From the NCBI RefSeq assembly GCF_000731675.1, contig NZ_JMIT01000002.1, forward strand, positions 409,456 through 473,455: 64,000 nt of DNA, in the 5' to 3' direction. This document shows, piece after piece, positions 37,282 to 46,094 of this stretch. The translations under genes and the position numbers were made by a program. Every line of letters starts with the position of its first letter. Position 1 is the first letter of the stretch. Under the pieces are notes generated by a model. That model was not told where the DNA came from and searched no databases. It worked only from the letters and a program-made list of their open reading frames with translations. Source of the DNA: Pseudomonas capeferrum (GTDB taxonomy: Bacteria > Pseudomonadota > Gammaproteobacteria > Pseudomonadales > Pseudomonadaceae).

Positions 37282-38094
37282 TTGGCCAAGATTCTCGTCG
37301 TTACTTCCGGCAAGGGGGGTGTGGGCAAGACCACCACCAGCGCCGCCATCGGCACCGGCCTCGCACTGCGCGGCCACAAGACGGTCATCGTCGACTTCGA
37401 CGTCGGCCTGCGTAACCTCGACCTGATCATGGGCTGCGAGCGCCGCGTGGTGTATGACTTCGTCAACGTGGTCAACGGCGAAGCCAACCTGCAGCAGGCC
37501 CTGATCAAGGACAAGCGCCTCGAGAATCTGTACGTGCTGGCCGCCAGCCAGACCCGTGACAAGGACGCGCTGACCCAGGAAGGCGTCGAGAAAGTGCTGA
37601 TGGAGCTCAAGAAAGACTTCGAGTACGTCATCTGCGACTCCCCGGCCGGTATCGAAAAAGGCGCACACCTGGCGATGTATTTCGCCGACGAAGCCATTGT
37701 CGTGACCAACCCTGAGGTTTCCTCGGTACGTGACTCGGACCGTATGCTGGGCATCCTGTCGAGCAAGTCGCGCCGCTCCGAAAACGGCGAAGAGCCGATC
37801 AAGGAACACCTGCTGATCACCCGCTACCACCCCGAGCGCGTCGAAAAAGGCGAAATGCTGAGCATCGACGACGTTACCGACATCCTGGCGATCAAACTCA
37901 AGGGCGTGATCCCCGAGTCCCAGGCAGTGCTCAAGGCTTCCAACCAGGGCATTCCGGTCATCCTCGACGACCAGAGCGATGCCGGCCAGGCCTATAGCGA
38001 CACCGTCGACCGCTTGCTGGGCAAAGAAAAGCCCCTGCGGTTCATCGAAGTGCCGAAGCAAGGATTCTTCGCGCGCCTGTTTGGAGGCAAGTAA
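37282..38094 (+). CDS. minD: Septum site-determining ATPase MinD
   Basis: Membrane-cycling ATPase of division-site selection. The 270 residues have the deviant Walker A GKGGVGKTT (Lys11 and Lys16), the DFDVGLRNLD motif near 41, and a C-terminal amphipathic targeting helix (VPKQGFFARLFGGK). The start codon is TTG, at 37282: the conserved N-terminus AKILVVTSGKGG begins directly after it, AGGGGTG lies upstream, and no nearby ATG fits. The gap to minC is 99 bases, so minD may have extra signals of its own; minE follows after three bases. Confidence 0.97.
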   Translation: MAKILVVTSGKGGVGKTTTSAAIGTGLALRGHKTVIVDFDVGLRNLDLIMGCERRVVYDFVNVVNGEANLQQALIKDKRLENLYVLAASQTRDKDALTQEGVEKVLMELKKDFEYVICDSPAGIEKGAHLAMYFADEAIVVTNPEVSSVRDSDRMLGILSSKSRRSENGEEPIKEHLLITRYHPERVEKGEMLSIDDVTDILAIKLKGVIPESQAVLKASNQGIPVILDDQSDAGQAYSDTVDRLLGKEKPLRFIEVPKQGFFARLFGGK

Positions 38095-38097
38095 ACC

Positions 38098-38352
38098 ATG
38101 AACCTTTTTGACTTCTTTCGTGGCAGACAGAAACAGACCAGCGCGTCGGTGGCGAAAGAGCGTCTACAGATCATCGTGGCGCATGAGCGCGGCCAACGCA
38201 GCGAACCGGACTACCTGCCGGCCCTGCAGAAAGAACTGCTCGAAGTGATCCGCAAGTATGTGAACATCGGCAACGATGATGTGCACATCGAGCTGGAGAA
38301 CCAGGGCAGCTGCTCGATTCTGGAGCTGAACATTACCCTGCCGGATCGCTGA
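38098..38352 (+). CDS. minE: Cell division topological specificity factor MinE
   Basis: Drives MinCD off the membrane at midcell, creating the Min oscillation. The 84 residues have the membrane-binding start [12 protein letters not shown], the MinD-contact helix [15 protein letters not shown] near 20, and a beta-strand dimerisation domain ending [10 protein letters not shown]. It starts three bases after minD, indicating coupling. A strong REP-type hairpin follows the stop. Confidence 0.97.
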   Translation: MNLFDFFRGRQKQTSASVAKERLQIIVAHERGQRSEPDYLPALQKELLEVIRKYVNIGNDDVHIELENQGSCSILELNITLPDR

Positions 38353-38366
38353 TCTGGCTGAAAGCT

Positions 38367-38478
38367 GGGGCTGCTTTGCAACCCATTCGCGGCACAAGGC
38401 CGCTTCTACAAGGGCTCCCGTTCCCCTGTAGGAGCGGCCTTGTGCCGCGAATGGGCCGCAAAGCGGCCCCGCTTTTTT
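38367..38478 (+). terminator. REP-based hairpin terminator after minE
   Basis: A long near-perfect hairpin pairs GGGGCTGCTTTGC...CCCATTCGCGGCACAAGGCC with GGCCTTGTGCCGCGAATGGG...GCAAAGCGGCCCC, about 45 pairs, then GCTTTTTTCCCC. It uses a different REP variant (GCGGCACAAGGCCGC) from those elsewhere in the window. The T-run makes it a real terminator of minCDE. Confidence 0.88.
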
Positions 38479-38503
38479 CCCCTGATTCAACCGAGACCAC
38501 GCA

Positions 38504-39139
38504 ATGCCGCTGTCAAACGTCCAGATCCTCCACGAAGACGCCGCCATCCTGGTGGTCAACAAGCCAACCCTGCTGCTGTCGGTACCCGGCCGTGCCGATG
38601 ACAACAAGGACTGCCTGATCACCCGCCTGCAACAAAACGGCTACCCCGATGCGCTGATCGTGCACCGTCTGGACTGGGAAACCTCGGGCATCATCCTGCT
38701 GGCCCGCGATGCCGACAGCCACCGCGAGCTGTCGCGCCAGTTCCACGACCGTGAGACCGAGAAGGCCTATACCGCCCTGTGCTGGGGCCAGCCGGCGCTG
38801 GACAGCGGCAGCATCGACCTGCCCCTGCGCTACGACCCGCCGACCAAGCCTCGGCATGTAGTGGACCACGAGCAGGGCAAGCATGCCCTGACCTTCTGGC
38901 GCATCCTGGAACGCTGCGGCGATTACTGCCGGGTCGAGCTGACCCCGATTACCGGGCGTTCGCACCAGTTGCGCGTGCACATGCTGTCGATCGGCCACCC
39001 GCTGCTGGGCGACCGCTTGTACGCCAACCCTGAGGCCCTGGCAGCGCATGAGCGCTTGTGCCTGCATGCCGCGATGTTGAGCTTTACCCACCCGGTTTCC
39101 GGGGAACGGTTGAAGTTCGAGTGCCCGGCACCCTTCTGA
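38504..39139 (+). CDS. rluA: Dual-specificity pseudouridine synthase RluA
   Basis: Makes pseudouridine at 23S rRNA position 746 and position 32 of some tRNAs. The protein is 211 residues, single-domain without an S4 domain, as expected for RluA. The catalytic motif HRLDWETSG has Asp57. TPITGRSHQLRVHMLSIGHP near 146 and GDRLYA near 167 are the other conserved blocks. It follows the minE terminator by 26 bases. Confidence 0.95.
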   Translation: MPLSNVQILHEDAAILVVNKPTLLLSVPGRADDNKDCLITRLQQNGYPDALIVHRLDWETSGIILLARDADSHRELSRQFHDRETEKAYTALCWGQPALDSGSIDLPLRYDPPTKPRHVVDHEQGKHALTFWRILERCGDYCRVELTPITGRSHQLRVHMLSIGHPLLGDRLYANPEALAAHERLCLHAAMLSFTHPVSGERLKFECPAPF

Positions 39140-39144
39140 TGACC

Positions 39145-39165
39145 TTCGCGGGCTTGCCCGCGACT
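39145..39165. repeat. Short REP half-element
   Basis: TTCGCGGGC-TT-GCCCGCGA, six bases after rluA, is a compact seven-pair hairpin with the REP core. It has no T-run. Confidence 0.55.
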
Positions 39166-39227
39166 GGCCCGACACAATTTGTGATCTATCTGCGTTAAAC
39201 TCGCGCCACTGCTGTCTGGAGTGAGTT

Positions 39228-40517
39228 ATGCGCGAAGCACTGAACACTGGCCTGATCGATTTCCTCAAGGCCTCCCCCACGCCCTTCCACGCCACTGCCA
39301 GCCTGGCCCTGCGCCTCGAGGCAGCCGGCTACCAGCGCCTGGACGAGCGCGACAGCTGGGCCACGGTGCCTGGCGGTCGGTATTACGTCACCCGCAACGA
39401 CTCCTCGATCATCGCCATCAAACTGGGCAAGCAAGCGCCCCTGCTGAGCGGTATCCGCATGGTCGGCGCCCACACCGACAGCCCGTGCCTGCGGGTCAAG
39501 CCGCAACCCGAACTGCAGCGCCAAGGCTTCCTGCAGCTGGGCGTAGAGGTGTACGGCGGTGCGCTGTTGGCGCCCTGGTTCGACCGCGACCTGTCCCTGG
39601 CAGGGCGGGTCACGTTCCGCCGTGACGGCAAGGTCGAGAGCCAGCTCATCGACTTCAAGCTGCCCATCGCGGTCATCCCCAACCTGGCGATCCACCTCAA
39701 CCGCACCGCCAACGAAGGCTGGCAGATCAACCCGCAGAACGAACTGCCACCGATCCTGGCCCAGGTCGCCGGCGATGAGCGCATCGACTTCCGCGCCCTG
39801 CTCACCGAGCAGTTGGCCCGCGAGCACGAGCTCAATGCCGACGTGGTGCTGGACTACGAGCTGAGTTTCTACGACACCCAGGATGCCGCGTTGATCGGCA
39901 TCAACCGTGACTTCATCGCCGGTGCCCGCCTGGACAACCTGCTGTCATGCTATGCCGGCCTGCAGGCACTGCTGGCCGCCGACAGCGACGAGACCTGCGT
40001 GCTGGTGTGCAACGACCACGAAGAAGTCGGCTCGTGCTCGGCCTGCGGCGCCGACGGCCCGATGCTGGAGCAGACCCTGCAACGCCTGCTGCCCGAAGGC
40101 GACACCTACGTGCGCACCATTCAGCGCTCGCTGATGGTCTCGGCCGACAACGCCCACGGCGTGCACCCCAACTACGCGGACCGGCATGACGGCAACCACG
40201 GGCCCAAGCTCAACGCAGGGCCGGTGATCAAGGTCAACAACAACCAGCGCTACGCCACCAACAGCGAAACCGCCGGGTTCTTCCGCCACCTGTGCATGGC
40301 CGAGGAAGTGCCGGTGCAGAGCTTCGTGGTGCGCAGCGACATGGGCTGCGGCTCGACCATCGGTCCGATCACCGCCAGCCACCTGGGCGTGCGCACGGTC
40401 GATATCGGCTTGCCGACCTTTGCCATGCACTCGATCCGCGAGTTGTGCGGCAGCCACGACCTGGCGCACCTGGTGAAGGTGCTGACCGCGTTCTATCGCA
40501 GCCGCGAGCTGCCCTGA
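39228..40517 (+). CDS. apeB: M18 family aminopeptidase
   Basis: Zinc aminopeptidase of the aspartyl-aminopeptidase family; 429 residues and a cytosolic large oligomer in relatives. Metal ligands are seen in VGAHTDSP near 78, ARLDNLLS near 234, NDHEEVGS near 263 (adjacent Glu pair), [11 protein letters not shown] near 303 and [11 protein letters not shown] near 399. GGAG lies upstream of the ATG. It stands as a single gene, with a ten-pair hairpin 19 bases after the stop. Confidence 0.95.
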   Translation: MREALNTGLIDFLKASPTPFHATASLALRLEAAGYQRLDERDSWATVPGGRYYVTRNDSSIIAIKLGKQAPLLSGIRMVGAHTDSPCLRVKPQPELQRQGFLQLGVEVYGGALLAPWFDRDLSLAGRVTFRRDGKVESQLIDFKLPIAVIPNLAIHLNRTANEGWQINPQNELPPILAQVAGDERIDFRALLTEQLAREHELNADVVLDYELSFYDTQDAALIGINRDFIAGARLDNLLSCYAGLQALLAADSDETCVLVCNDHEEVGSCSACGADGPMLEQTLQRLLPEGDTYVRTIQRSLMVSADNAHGVHPNYADRHDGNHGPKLNAGPVIKVNNNQRYATNSETAGFFRHLCMAEEVPVQSFVVRSDMGCGSTIGPITASHLGVRTVDIGLPTFAMHSIRELCGSHDLAHLVKVLTAFYRSRELP

Positions 40518-40535
40518 GTGTAAGGGTGTAACTGA

Positions 40536-40570
40536 CGGCTTCTTCACAGCACACCCCTGCGAAGAAGCCG
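40536..40570 (+). terminator. Hairpin after apeB
   Basis: CGGCTTCTTC at 40536 pairs with GAAGAAGCCG at 40561, a perfect ten-pair stem with a 15-base loop. It is followed by AAACAGG, so it is a hairpin without a T-run. Confidence 0.55.
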
Positions 40571-40661
40571 AAACAGGTCTTGCTACTGCCTCGGATCAAC
40601 CCGCTTCGCCTGCTAACCGCTATGCTTGTTACATGGCCCCACTGCAAAAGGATTGCTGTCC

Positions 40662-40829
40662 ATGTCCCCCTTCCTGTCCCTGTTCGTGCCGGTGTTCCTG
40701 TTCCTGCTGCTGCTGACCATCGGCTTCAGCCTGCGCGAGCGCAACATCGGTGTGCTGATGATGTGGATCGGCACGCTGGGCATCTTCGGCCTCACCTGCT
40801 GGAAGATCCTGGAGAAACTGCCCACATAA
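40662..40829 (+). CDS. Small membrane protein, unknown
   Basis: A 55-residue protein with two hydrophobic helices (about 4-22 and 30-48) and a short charged loop FSLRERNIG between them. AAAAGGA lies ten bases before the ATG. It ends 44 bases before a large MscS-type channel gene on the same strand, so it may be co-transcribed with it. I recognise no family and cannot give a function. Confidence 0.7.
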   Translation: MSPFLSLFVPVFLFLLLLTIGFSLRERNIGVLMMWIGTLGIFGLTCWKILEKLPT

Positions 40830-40873
40830 ACCTCTACACTCGGTCAATCGTTTGACCTGAGGTAGATTTCCCG

Positions 40874-43027
40874 GTGCCTGCCCTCCTGCGTTACCTGTCC
40901 CTGCTGCTGTTTCTGCTCATCTCCCCGGTTCAGGCCGCTGGCCTGCCGAGCCTGCTCGGCGCCGGTACGCCTGCCCAGCCTGCGGCCACCGAGCCGCTGG
41001 GCAAGTCGCTGGACGAGGTGATCAAGAACCTGGAAAACGACCAGCAGCGTGCCAAGCTGCTGGCCGACCTGAAAAAACTGCGCGACGCTACGCAGCAATC
41101 GCAACCCACCGTCGAACAAGGCGTATTAGGCCTGATCGGCGGTGCGCTGCATGATTTCGAACGGCAGTTCAGCGGCGACGCCAGCCCCTTCCACCGCTGG
41201 TCGATGGAAATCGACCAGGCCCAGACTGAACTGACCGAACTGATGGTGCCGGTGCACCAATGGCCGGCGATCCTGTTCGGTTTTGCCGCGATCATCGCCG
41301 TCTGGAGCCTGCTGGCGTATGCCTTCAACTGGGTCGGCCACCGGGTACGGCTACGCTTCGGCCTCACCGAAGAATTGCCCCAGCACCCCCGGACCTGGGA
41401 CCTGGTGCGCTTTGCCCTGCGCAAACTCGGGCCTTGGCTGGTGGCCCTGGTGTTCACCGTGTACTTGAGCTTTGCCCTGCCCTCCTCGCTGGGCAAGTCC
41501 ATGGCCATGGTGCTGGCGTACGCGCTGGTGGTGGGCACCTGCTTCTCGGCCATCTGCGTGATCGCCTTCTCGCTGCTCGACGGCCCCCATCGCCACCGCG
41601 CCCTGCACATCCTGCGGCACCAGGCTTTCCGCCCGCTGTGGCTGATCGGCAGCTTTGCCGCCTTCGGCGAAGCCATGAGCGACCCACGCATGACCGTCGC
41701 CCTCGGCACCCACCTGGCACACGCCCTGGCAACCCTGGCCAATGTCATCGCAGCGATCTGCACCGGGCTGTTCATTCTGCGGTTCCGCCGCCCGATCGCC
41801 CACCTGATCCGCAACCAACCGTTGGACCGGCGCCTGACCCGGCGCACCCTGAGCGACACCATTGAGATTCTGGGCAGCTTCTGGTTCGTACCGGCGATGA
41901 TCCTGGTGGCCATTTCGCTGTTCGCCACCTTCATCTCGGCCGGCGACACCAGCACCGCCCTGCGCCAGTCGCTGATGTGCACGGTACTGGTGGTGGTGTG
42001 CATGGTGCTCAACGGCCTGGTGCGCCGCCACGCCGCCAACCCCAAGCGCGCCAACAAGCGCCAGGCGGTGTACACCGAGCGCCTGCGCAACTTCGCCTAC
42101 GCCCTGGTGCACCTGTTCATCTGGCTGCTGTTCATCGAACTGGGGCTGCGCGTGTGGGGCCTGTCGATGATCAGCTTCGCCGAGGGCGACGGCCATGAAG
42201 TGAGCCTGCGCCTGCTGGGCCTGGCCGGCACATTGATTGCCGCCTGGCTGGTGTGGATCTTGGCCGACACGGCCGTGCACCATGCGCTGGTACGCTCGCG
42301 CCGCGGCCTGGCCAACGCCCGCGCGCAAACCATGATGCCGCTGATCCGCAACGTGATGTTCGTGGCCATCTTCATCATCGCGGTGATCGTCGCCCTGGCC
42401 AACATGGGCATGAACGTCACCCCGCTGCTGGCCGGTGCCGGTGTGATCGGCCTGGCCATCGGTTTTGGCGCGCAGTCACTGGTGGCCGACCTGATCACCG
42501 GGTTGTTCATCATCATCGAGGATTCGCTGGCCATCGACGACTACGTAGATGTCGGCGGGCACCTGGGCACGGTCGAGGGGTTGACCATTCGCACCGTGCG
42601 CCTGCGCGACATCGACGGCATCGTGCACACCATCCCGTTCAGCGAGATCAAGAGCATCAAGAACTACTCGCGGGAGTTCGGCTACGCGATATTCCGCGTG
42701 GCGATTCCGCACAGCATGAACATCGACCAGGCGATCACACTGATCCGCGAGGTCGGGCAGAAGCTGCGTAACGACCCGTTGATGCGCCGCAATATCTGGT
42801 CGCCGCTGGAGCTGCAGGGGGTAGAGAGCTTCGAGTCGGGCTCGGCGATCTTGCGGGCACGCTTCAAGACCGCGCCGATCAAGCAGTGGGAAGTGTCACG
42901 GGCGTTCAACCTGGCGTTGAAGCGCCAGCTGGATGAGGCCGGGCTGGACCTGGCAACGCCGCGGTTGTCGGTGCAGGTGGTGACGGCGGGCGGTGGCGGC
43001 ATGAGCGAAGCCGGTTCGTCCAGCTAG
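40874..43027 (+). CDS. Large MscS-family mechanosensitive channel (YbiO-like)
   Basis: A 717-residue inner-membrane protein that should release solutes on hypo-osmotic shock. It has a signal peptide (to about residue 22), a periplasmic segment, about ten further transmembrane helices, and the MscS core. The pore helix is VTPLLAGAGVIGLAIGFGAQ near 515, followed by the beta domain VGGHLGTVEGLTIRTVRLRD near 560 and a C-terminal alpha/beta part to about 700. Its size and layout resemble E. coli YbiO rather than MscS. The start is a GTG at 40874 with GAGG upstream. Confidence 0.92.
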   Translation: MPALLRYLSLLLFLLISPVQAAGLPSLLGAGTPAQPAATEPLGKSLDEVIKNLENDQQRAKLLADLKKLRDATQQSQPTVEQGVLGLIGGALHDFERQFSGDASPFHRWSMEIDQAQTELTELMVPVHQWPAILFGFAAIIAVWSLLAYAFNWVGHRVRLRFGLTEELPQHPRTWDLVRFALRKLGPWLVALVFTVYLSFALPSSLGKSMAMVLAYALVVGTCFSAICVIAFSLLDGPHRHRALHILRHQAFRPLWLIGSFAAFGEAMSDPRMTVALGTHLAHALATLANVIAAICTGLFILRFRRPIAHLIRNQPLDRRLTRRTLSDTIEILGSFWFVPAMILVAISLFATFISAGDTSTALRQSLMCTVLVVVCMVLNGLVRRHAANPKRANKRQAVYTERLRNFAYALVHLFIWLLFIELGLRVWGLSMISFAEGDGHEVSLRLLGLAGTLIAAWLVWILADTAVHHALVRSRRGLANARAQTMMPLIRNVMFVAIFIIAVIVALANMGMNVTPLLAGAGVIGLAIGFGAQSLVADLITGLFIIIEDSLAIDDYVDVGGHLGTVEGLTIRTVRLRDIDGIVHTIPFSEIKSIKNYSREFGYAIFRVAIPHSMNIDQAITLIREVGQKLRNDPLMRRNIWSPLELQGVESFESGSAILRARFKTAPIKQWEVSRAFNLALKRQLDEAGLDLATPRLSVQVVTAGGGGMSEAGSSS

Positions 43028-43036
43028 CGTCCCCCC

Positions 43037-43750
43037 TCAACCGGCCTGGGCACGAATGCGGATTGCATCATGCCGCCAATACTCGAGGTCACAGTCGATC
43101 AGATGCCCATGCTGGTCGCTGTTGACCCGGGTGATATGCAACCCAGGGCTGCCAACCGACACCTTCAGCGCCGCTGCCGCGTCCACCGGTAACGCCGTGG
43201 GCAAGATCTCGAAACACACCTGCCCGTAACCAATGCCATAGACGCGACCGTAGATCTCGGTCAGTGACTGGGCCAGGTCCTGCTCGAGAATCCCGGGGAA
43301 GTACGCGGGGTTGAGGTAATGCTCGGCATACAGCACCGCCCGCCCATCGATACGCCGCAACCGGCAGATACGCACCACACTGGACAACGCCGGCATATGC
43401 AGCCGTGCGCAGACAATGGCCGAGGCAGGCTGCAGCCGCGCCGACAGCAACTCGGTACTCGGTACCCGCCCCTGATCACGCACCATGGCATGAAAGTGGC
43501 TACGCTCGATCAGGTCATAGGTCAGCCGCTGGGGCGCGACGAACCAGCCGCGGCGCTCTTCCCGATAGATCAGCCCCTGGGCTTCCAGCTGCGCCAAGGC
43601 CTCGCGCAGGGTGATGCGGGTGGTGTCGAACACCTCGCTGAGCTTGCGTTCGGCCGGCAGCTTGCCCCCCGGCGCCAGCAGGCCGTGTTTGATCTGCTCT
43701 TGCAGGGCGTGGCAGATGGCTGTTACCGCACGCGGTGGCGTTGGCTGCAT
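43037..43750 (-). CDS. GntR-family regulator with UTRA ligand domain
   Basis: A 237-residue HutC/PhnF-type repressor. The winged-helix DNA-binding domain spans about 8-70, with LPAERKLSEVFDTTRITLREALAQLE near 32. The UTRA effector domain follows at about 90-230, including AEHYLNPAYFPGILEQDL near 143. It is divergent from the ABC importer operon and a palindrome of the GntR type, CTGGACTAGTCCAG, lies 14 bases before its start, so it probably represses itself and the importer. The start is ATG 43750, one codon after a TTG. Its tail meets the MscS gene head-on with nine bases between stops. Confidence 0.9.
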   Translation of the reverse strand: MQPTPPRAVTAICHALQEQIKHGLLAPGGKLPAERKLSEVFDTTRITLREALAQLEAQGLIYREERRGWFVAPQRLTYDLIERSHFHAMVRDQGRVPSTELLSARLQPASAIVCARLHMPALSSVVRICRLRRIDGRAVLYAEHYLNPAYFPGILEQDLAQSLTEIYGRVYGIGYGQVCFEILPTALPVDAAAALKVSVGSPGLHITRVNSDQHGHLIDCDLEYWRHDAIRIRAQAG

Positions 43751-43764
43751 CAAAGGTTACCTAT

Positions 43765-43778
43765 CTGGACTAGTCCAG
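43765..43778. promoter_or_regulatory. Probable GntR/UTRA operator
   Basis: CTGGACTAGTCCAG is a perfect 14-base palindrome. Its core TGGnCTAGnCCA has the layout of operators bound by HutC-subfamily GntR proteins (TGGTCTAGACCA in PhnF/DasR-like cases). It is 14 bases upstream of the gntR start. Confidence 0.75.
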
Positions 43779-44000
43779 CCCCATGACAGGGCATCTGGAG
43801 CGTAGTGCAAGCCTAGGCAGGGCTGATGAACATCCCGTGACAAAGGCGCCACAAGGGCTTTGCCAGATTCGGGCCAAGCTAGGCAAATCAGGGCTTGGGA
43901 TCTGGTCTACGCTGTATTTTCAGGCAACCGGAGCCACCGCTTCAGGCCTCTCCCTACATCAAACTGTCACGCAAGCGACCTACCTTGGCTCAAGGTTTGC

Positions 44001-44012
44001 TGACCTAGACCA
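44001..44012. promoter_or_regulatory. Possible second GntR operator
   Basis: TGACCTAGACCA matches nine of twelve positions of TGGTCTAGACCA and keeps the central CTAG and the right half. It lies 66 bases before the binding-protein start. GACC-AAA-GGTC overlaps it. Confidence 0.45.
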
Positions 44013-44078
44013 AAGGTCGTCGGCAATAGCTTCATTCATGACAACAATCGCAAACGGCACCCACCCAAGGAGCTTCGG

Positions 44079-45143
44079 ATGAAAAAGTTCTTCATGGCGT
44101 CACTGCTCGGTTCGGCCATCGCCTTGTGTACCACGGCCATGGCCGCCGGCACCGACCTCAAGGCCCTGGAAGACGCCGCCCGCAAGGAAGGCACCGTCAA
44201 CAGCGTGGGCATGCCCGATGCCTGGGCCAACTGGAAAGGCACCTGGGAAGACCTCGCCAGCAAGTATGGCCTCAAGCACAGCGACACCGACATGAGCTCG
44301 GCCCAGGAGCTCGCCAAGTTCGCTGCCGAGAAGGACAACGCCAGCGCCGACATCGGCGACGTTGGCGCCGCCTTCGGGCCGATTGCGGTGACCCAGGGCG
44401 TGAGCCAGCCGTACAAGCCGAGCACCTGGGACCAGGTGCCGGAGTGGGCCAAGGACAAGGACGGGCACTGGGCGCTGGCCTATACCGGCACCATCGCGTT
44501 CATCATCAACAAAGACCTGGTGAAGGAAGAGGAGCGCCCGAAAACCTGGCATGACCTGGAAAAAGGCAAGTACAAGGTCGCCATCGGCGACGTCGGCACC
44601 GCTGCCCAGGCCGCCAACGGCGTACTGGCCGCTGCCATCGCCTACAAGGGTGACGAAGCCAATATCGCGCCGGGCCTGCAGCTGTTCACCAAACTGGCCC
44701 AGCAGAAGCGCCTGTCACTGGCCAACCCGACCATCCAAACCCTGGAGAAGGGCGAAGTGGAGGTCGGCGTGGTGTGGGACTTCAATGGCCTGAGCTACCG
44801 TGATCAGATCGATCCCAAACGCTTCGAGGTGCTGATCCCCTCGGACGGCTCGGTCACGTCGGGCTATACCACCATCATCAACAAGTACGCCAAGCACCCG
44901 AACGCGGCCAAGCTTGCGCGTGAGTACATCTTCAGTGATGCAGGGCAGACCAACCTGGCCATCGGCCACGCCCGGCCGATCCGCGCCGAGCACCTGAAGT
45001 TGCCGGCTGATGTGCAGGCCAAGCTGCTGCCCAACGACCAGTACGGGGCTGCGCAGCCGATCAAGGATGCCGCAGTCTGGGAAGCGACCTCGAAGAAGCT
45101 GCCGCAGATGTGGAACGAGCAAGTGATCATCGAGATGGAGTAA
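44079..45143 (+). CDS. ABC transporter substrate-binding protein
   Basis: Periplasmic binding protein of 354 residues in the family of iron/polyamine/phosphonate-type type II receptors. The signal peptide ends near TTAMA (about residue 22). Segments DIGDVGAAFGPIAV near 91 and AYTGTIAFIINKDLV near 128 are typical of the fold. It opens a six-gene set: binding protein, phosphohydrolase, two permeases, ATPase and HAD phosphatase. An inverted REP pair follows the stop, which often lets the binding protein be made in excess. The ligand is probably a phosphorus-containing organic, by context only. Confidence 0.9.
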   Translation: MKKFFMASLLGSAIALCTTAMAAGTDLKALEDAARKEGTVNSVGMPDAWANWKGTWEDLASKYGLKHSDTDMSSAQELAKFAAEKDNASADIGDVGAAFGPIAVTQGVSQPYKPSTWDQVPEWAKDKDGHWALAYTGTIAFIINKDLVKEEERPKTWHDLEKGKYKVAIGDVGTAAQAANGVLAAAIAYKGDEANIAPGLQLFTKLAQQKRLSLANPTIQTLEKGEVEVGVVWDFNGLSYRDQIDPKRFEVLIPSDGSVTSGYTTIINKYAKHPNAAKLAREYIFSDAGQTNLAIGHARPIRAEHLKLPADVQAKLLPNDQYGAAQPIKDAAVWEATSKKLPQMWNEQVIIEME

Positions 45144-45174
45144 GGGGGTAGCTGTCTAGCGCCTCTACCGACCC

Positions 45175-45257
45175 TTTCGCGGGGCAAGCCCGCTCCCACA
45201 GAGTCACCACAACCTTGAGCACTGTGGTGCACCTGGGAGCGGGCTTGCCCCGCGAAG
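45175..45257. repeat. Inverted REP pair inside the importer operon
   Basis: TTTCGCGGGGCAAGCCCGCT followed by CCCACAG (45175-45201) faces CTGGGAGCGGGCTTGCCCCG followed by CGAAG (45233-45257). The stem has about 24 pairs. It lies between the binding-protein gene and the phosphohydrolase gene. Confidence 0.9.
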
Positions 45258-45287
45258 CAGGCAACGCGGTTATTGACTGGAGCCACC

Positions 45288-46094
45288 ATGCAACACAACG
45301 TCATCCTGGTCCTGCTCGACGGCCTCAACCACCAGGTCGCCCACCATGCCATGGGCCACCTGCATGCCTACGTCGAGGCCGATCGCGCCGCCCTGTACCG
45401 CGTCGAATGCGAGCTGCCATCACTGTCGCGCCCGCTGTACGAGTGCATTCTCACCGGCGTATCGCCGATCGACAGCGGTATCGTGCACAACAACGTCAAC
45501 CGCTTGTCCAACCAGCGCAGCGTGTTCCACTACGCCCGCGAAGCGGGGCTGGGCACGGCGGCGGCGGCCTATCACTGGATGAGCGAGCTATACAACCGCT
45601 CGCCCTTCGACGCCCAGCGCGACCGCCACACCCATGCGCCCAAGCTGCCGATCCAGCATGGGCTGTTCTACTGGGACGACCGTTACCCCGATTCGCACTT
45701 GCTGGCCGACGCCGAATACCTGCGCCGCCGTCACGCACCGAATTTTCTGCTGGTGCACCCGATGAGCATCGACGATGTCGGCCACCGCCATGGCCTGGAC
45801 AGCAGCCAGTACCGCAACGCGGCGCGCAGTGCCGATATCCTTTTGGCCGACTACCTGCCGCGCTGGCTCGAAGAGGGCTACCAGGTGCTGGTCACCGCCG
45901 ACCACGGCATGAACAACGACCGCTCGCACAACGGCCTGCTGGCCGAGGAACGCGAGGTCCCGCTGTTCGTCTTTGGCGACGGGTTCAGCCTCGACCCTGC
46001 AGCCAAACCGCTGCAAACCGAGTTGTGTGGGACCCTCTGCGAACTGCTCGGCGTGGCCCACGACAAATCGGTGTGCCGGGAGCTGCTCAAGTGA
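45288..46094 (+). CDS. Alkaline-phosphatase-superfamily phosphohydrolase
   Basis: A 268-residue enzyme of the nucleotide pyrophosphatase/phosphodiesterase branch. Metal and active-site motifs visible are VLLDGLN (Asp11), LPSLSRPLYECILTG (candidate nucleophile Ser47), HNNVN (Asn68/69), HPMSIDDVGHRHG and TADHGMNND. The spacing of the nucleophile block resembles phosphonoacetate hydrolase, but with Ser where that enzyme uses Thr. No signal peptide is present, so it acts in the cytosol, after import. TGGAG lies five bases before the ATG. Its stop overlaps the next start (GTGA). Confidence 0.85.
   Translation: MQHNVILVLLDGLNHQVAHHAMGHLHAYVEADRAALYRVECELPSLSRPLYECILTGVSPIDSGIVHNNVNRLSNQRSVFHYAREAGLGTAAAAYHWMSELYNRSPFDAQRDRHTHAPKLPIQHGLFYWDDRYPDSHLLADAEYLRRRHAPNFLLVHPMSIDDVGHRHGLDSSQYRNAARSADILLADYLPRWLEEGYQVLVTADHGMNNDRSHNGLLAEEREVPLFVFGDGFSLDPAAKPLQTELCGTLCELLGVAHDKSVCRELLK

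Larger units (their letters stand above)
43751..44078. promoter_or_regulatory. Divergent control region of gntR and the ABC importer operon
   Basis: 328 bases without a gene. It holds the CTGGACTAGTCCAG palindrome near gntR, a second degenerate copy TGACCTAGACCA at 44001, and a half-site-like TGGTCTA at 43903. AAGGAG lies before the binding-protein start. The spread of sites suggests repression from both ends. No coding potential was seen and no sigma70 boxes were convincing. Confidence 0.6.

Noticed and set aside
34099..45257. Repeated TTCGCGGGGCAAGC units could suggest a CRISPR array or insertion sequences.
   Set aside because: They are scattered, inverted and unequal in spacing, with no spacers, no cas genes and no transposase: typical REP elements.
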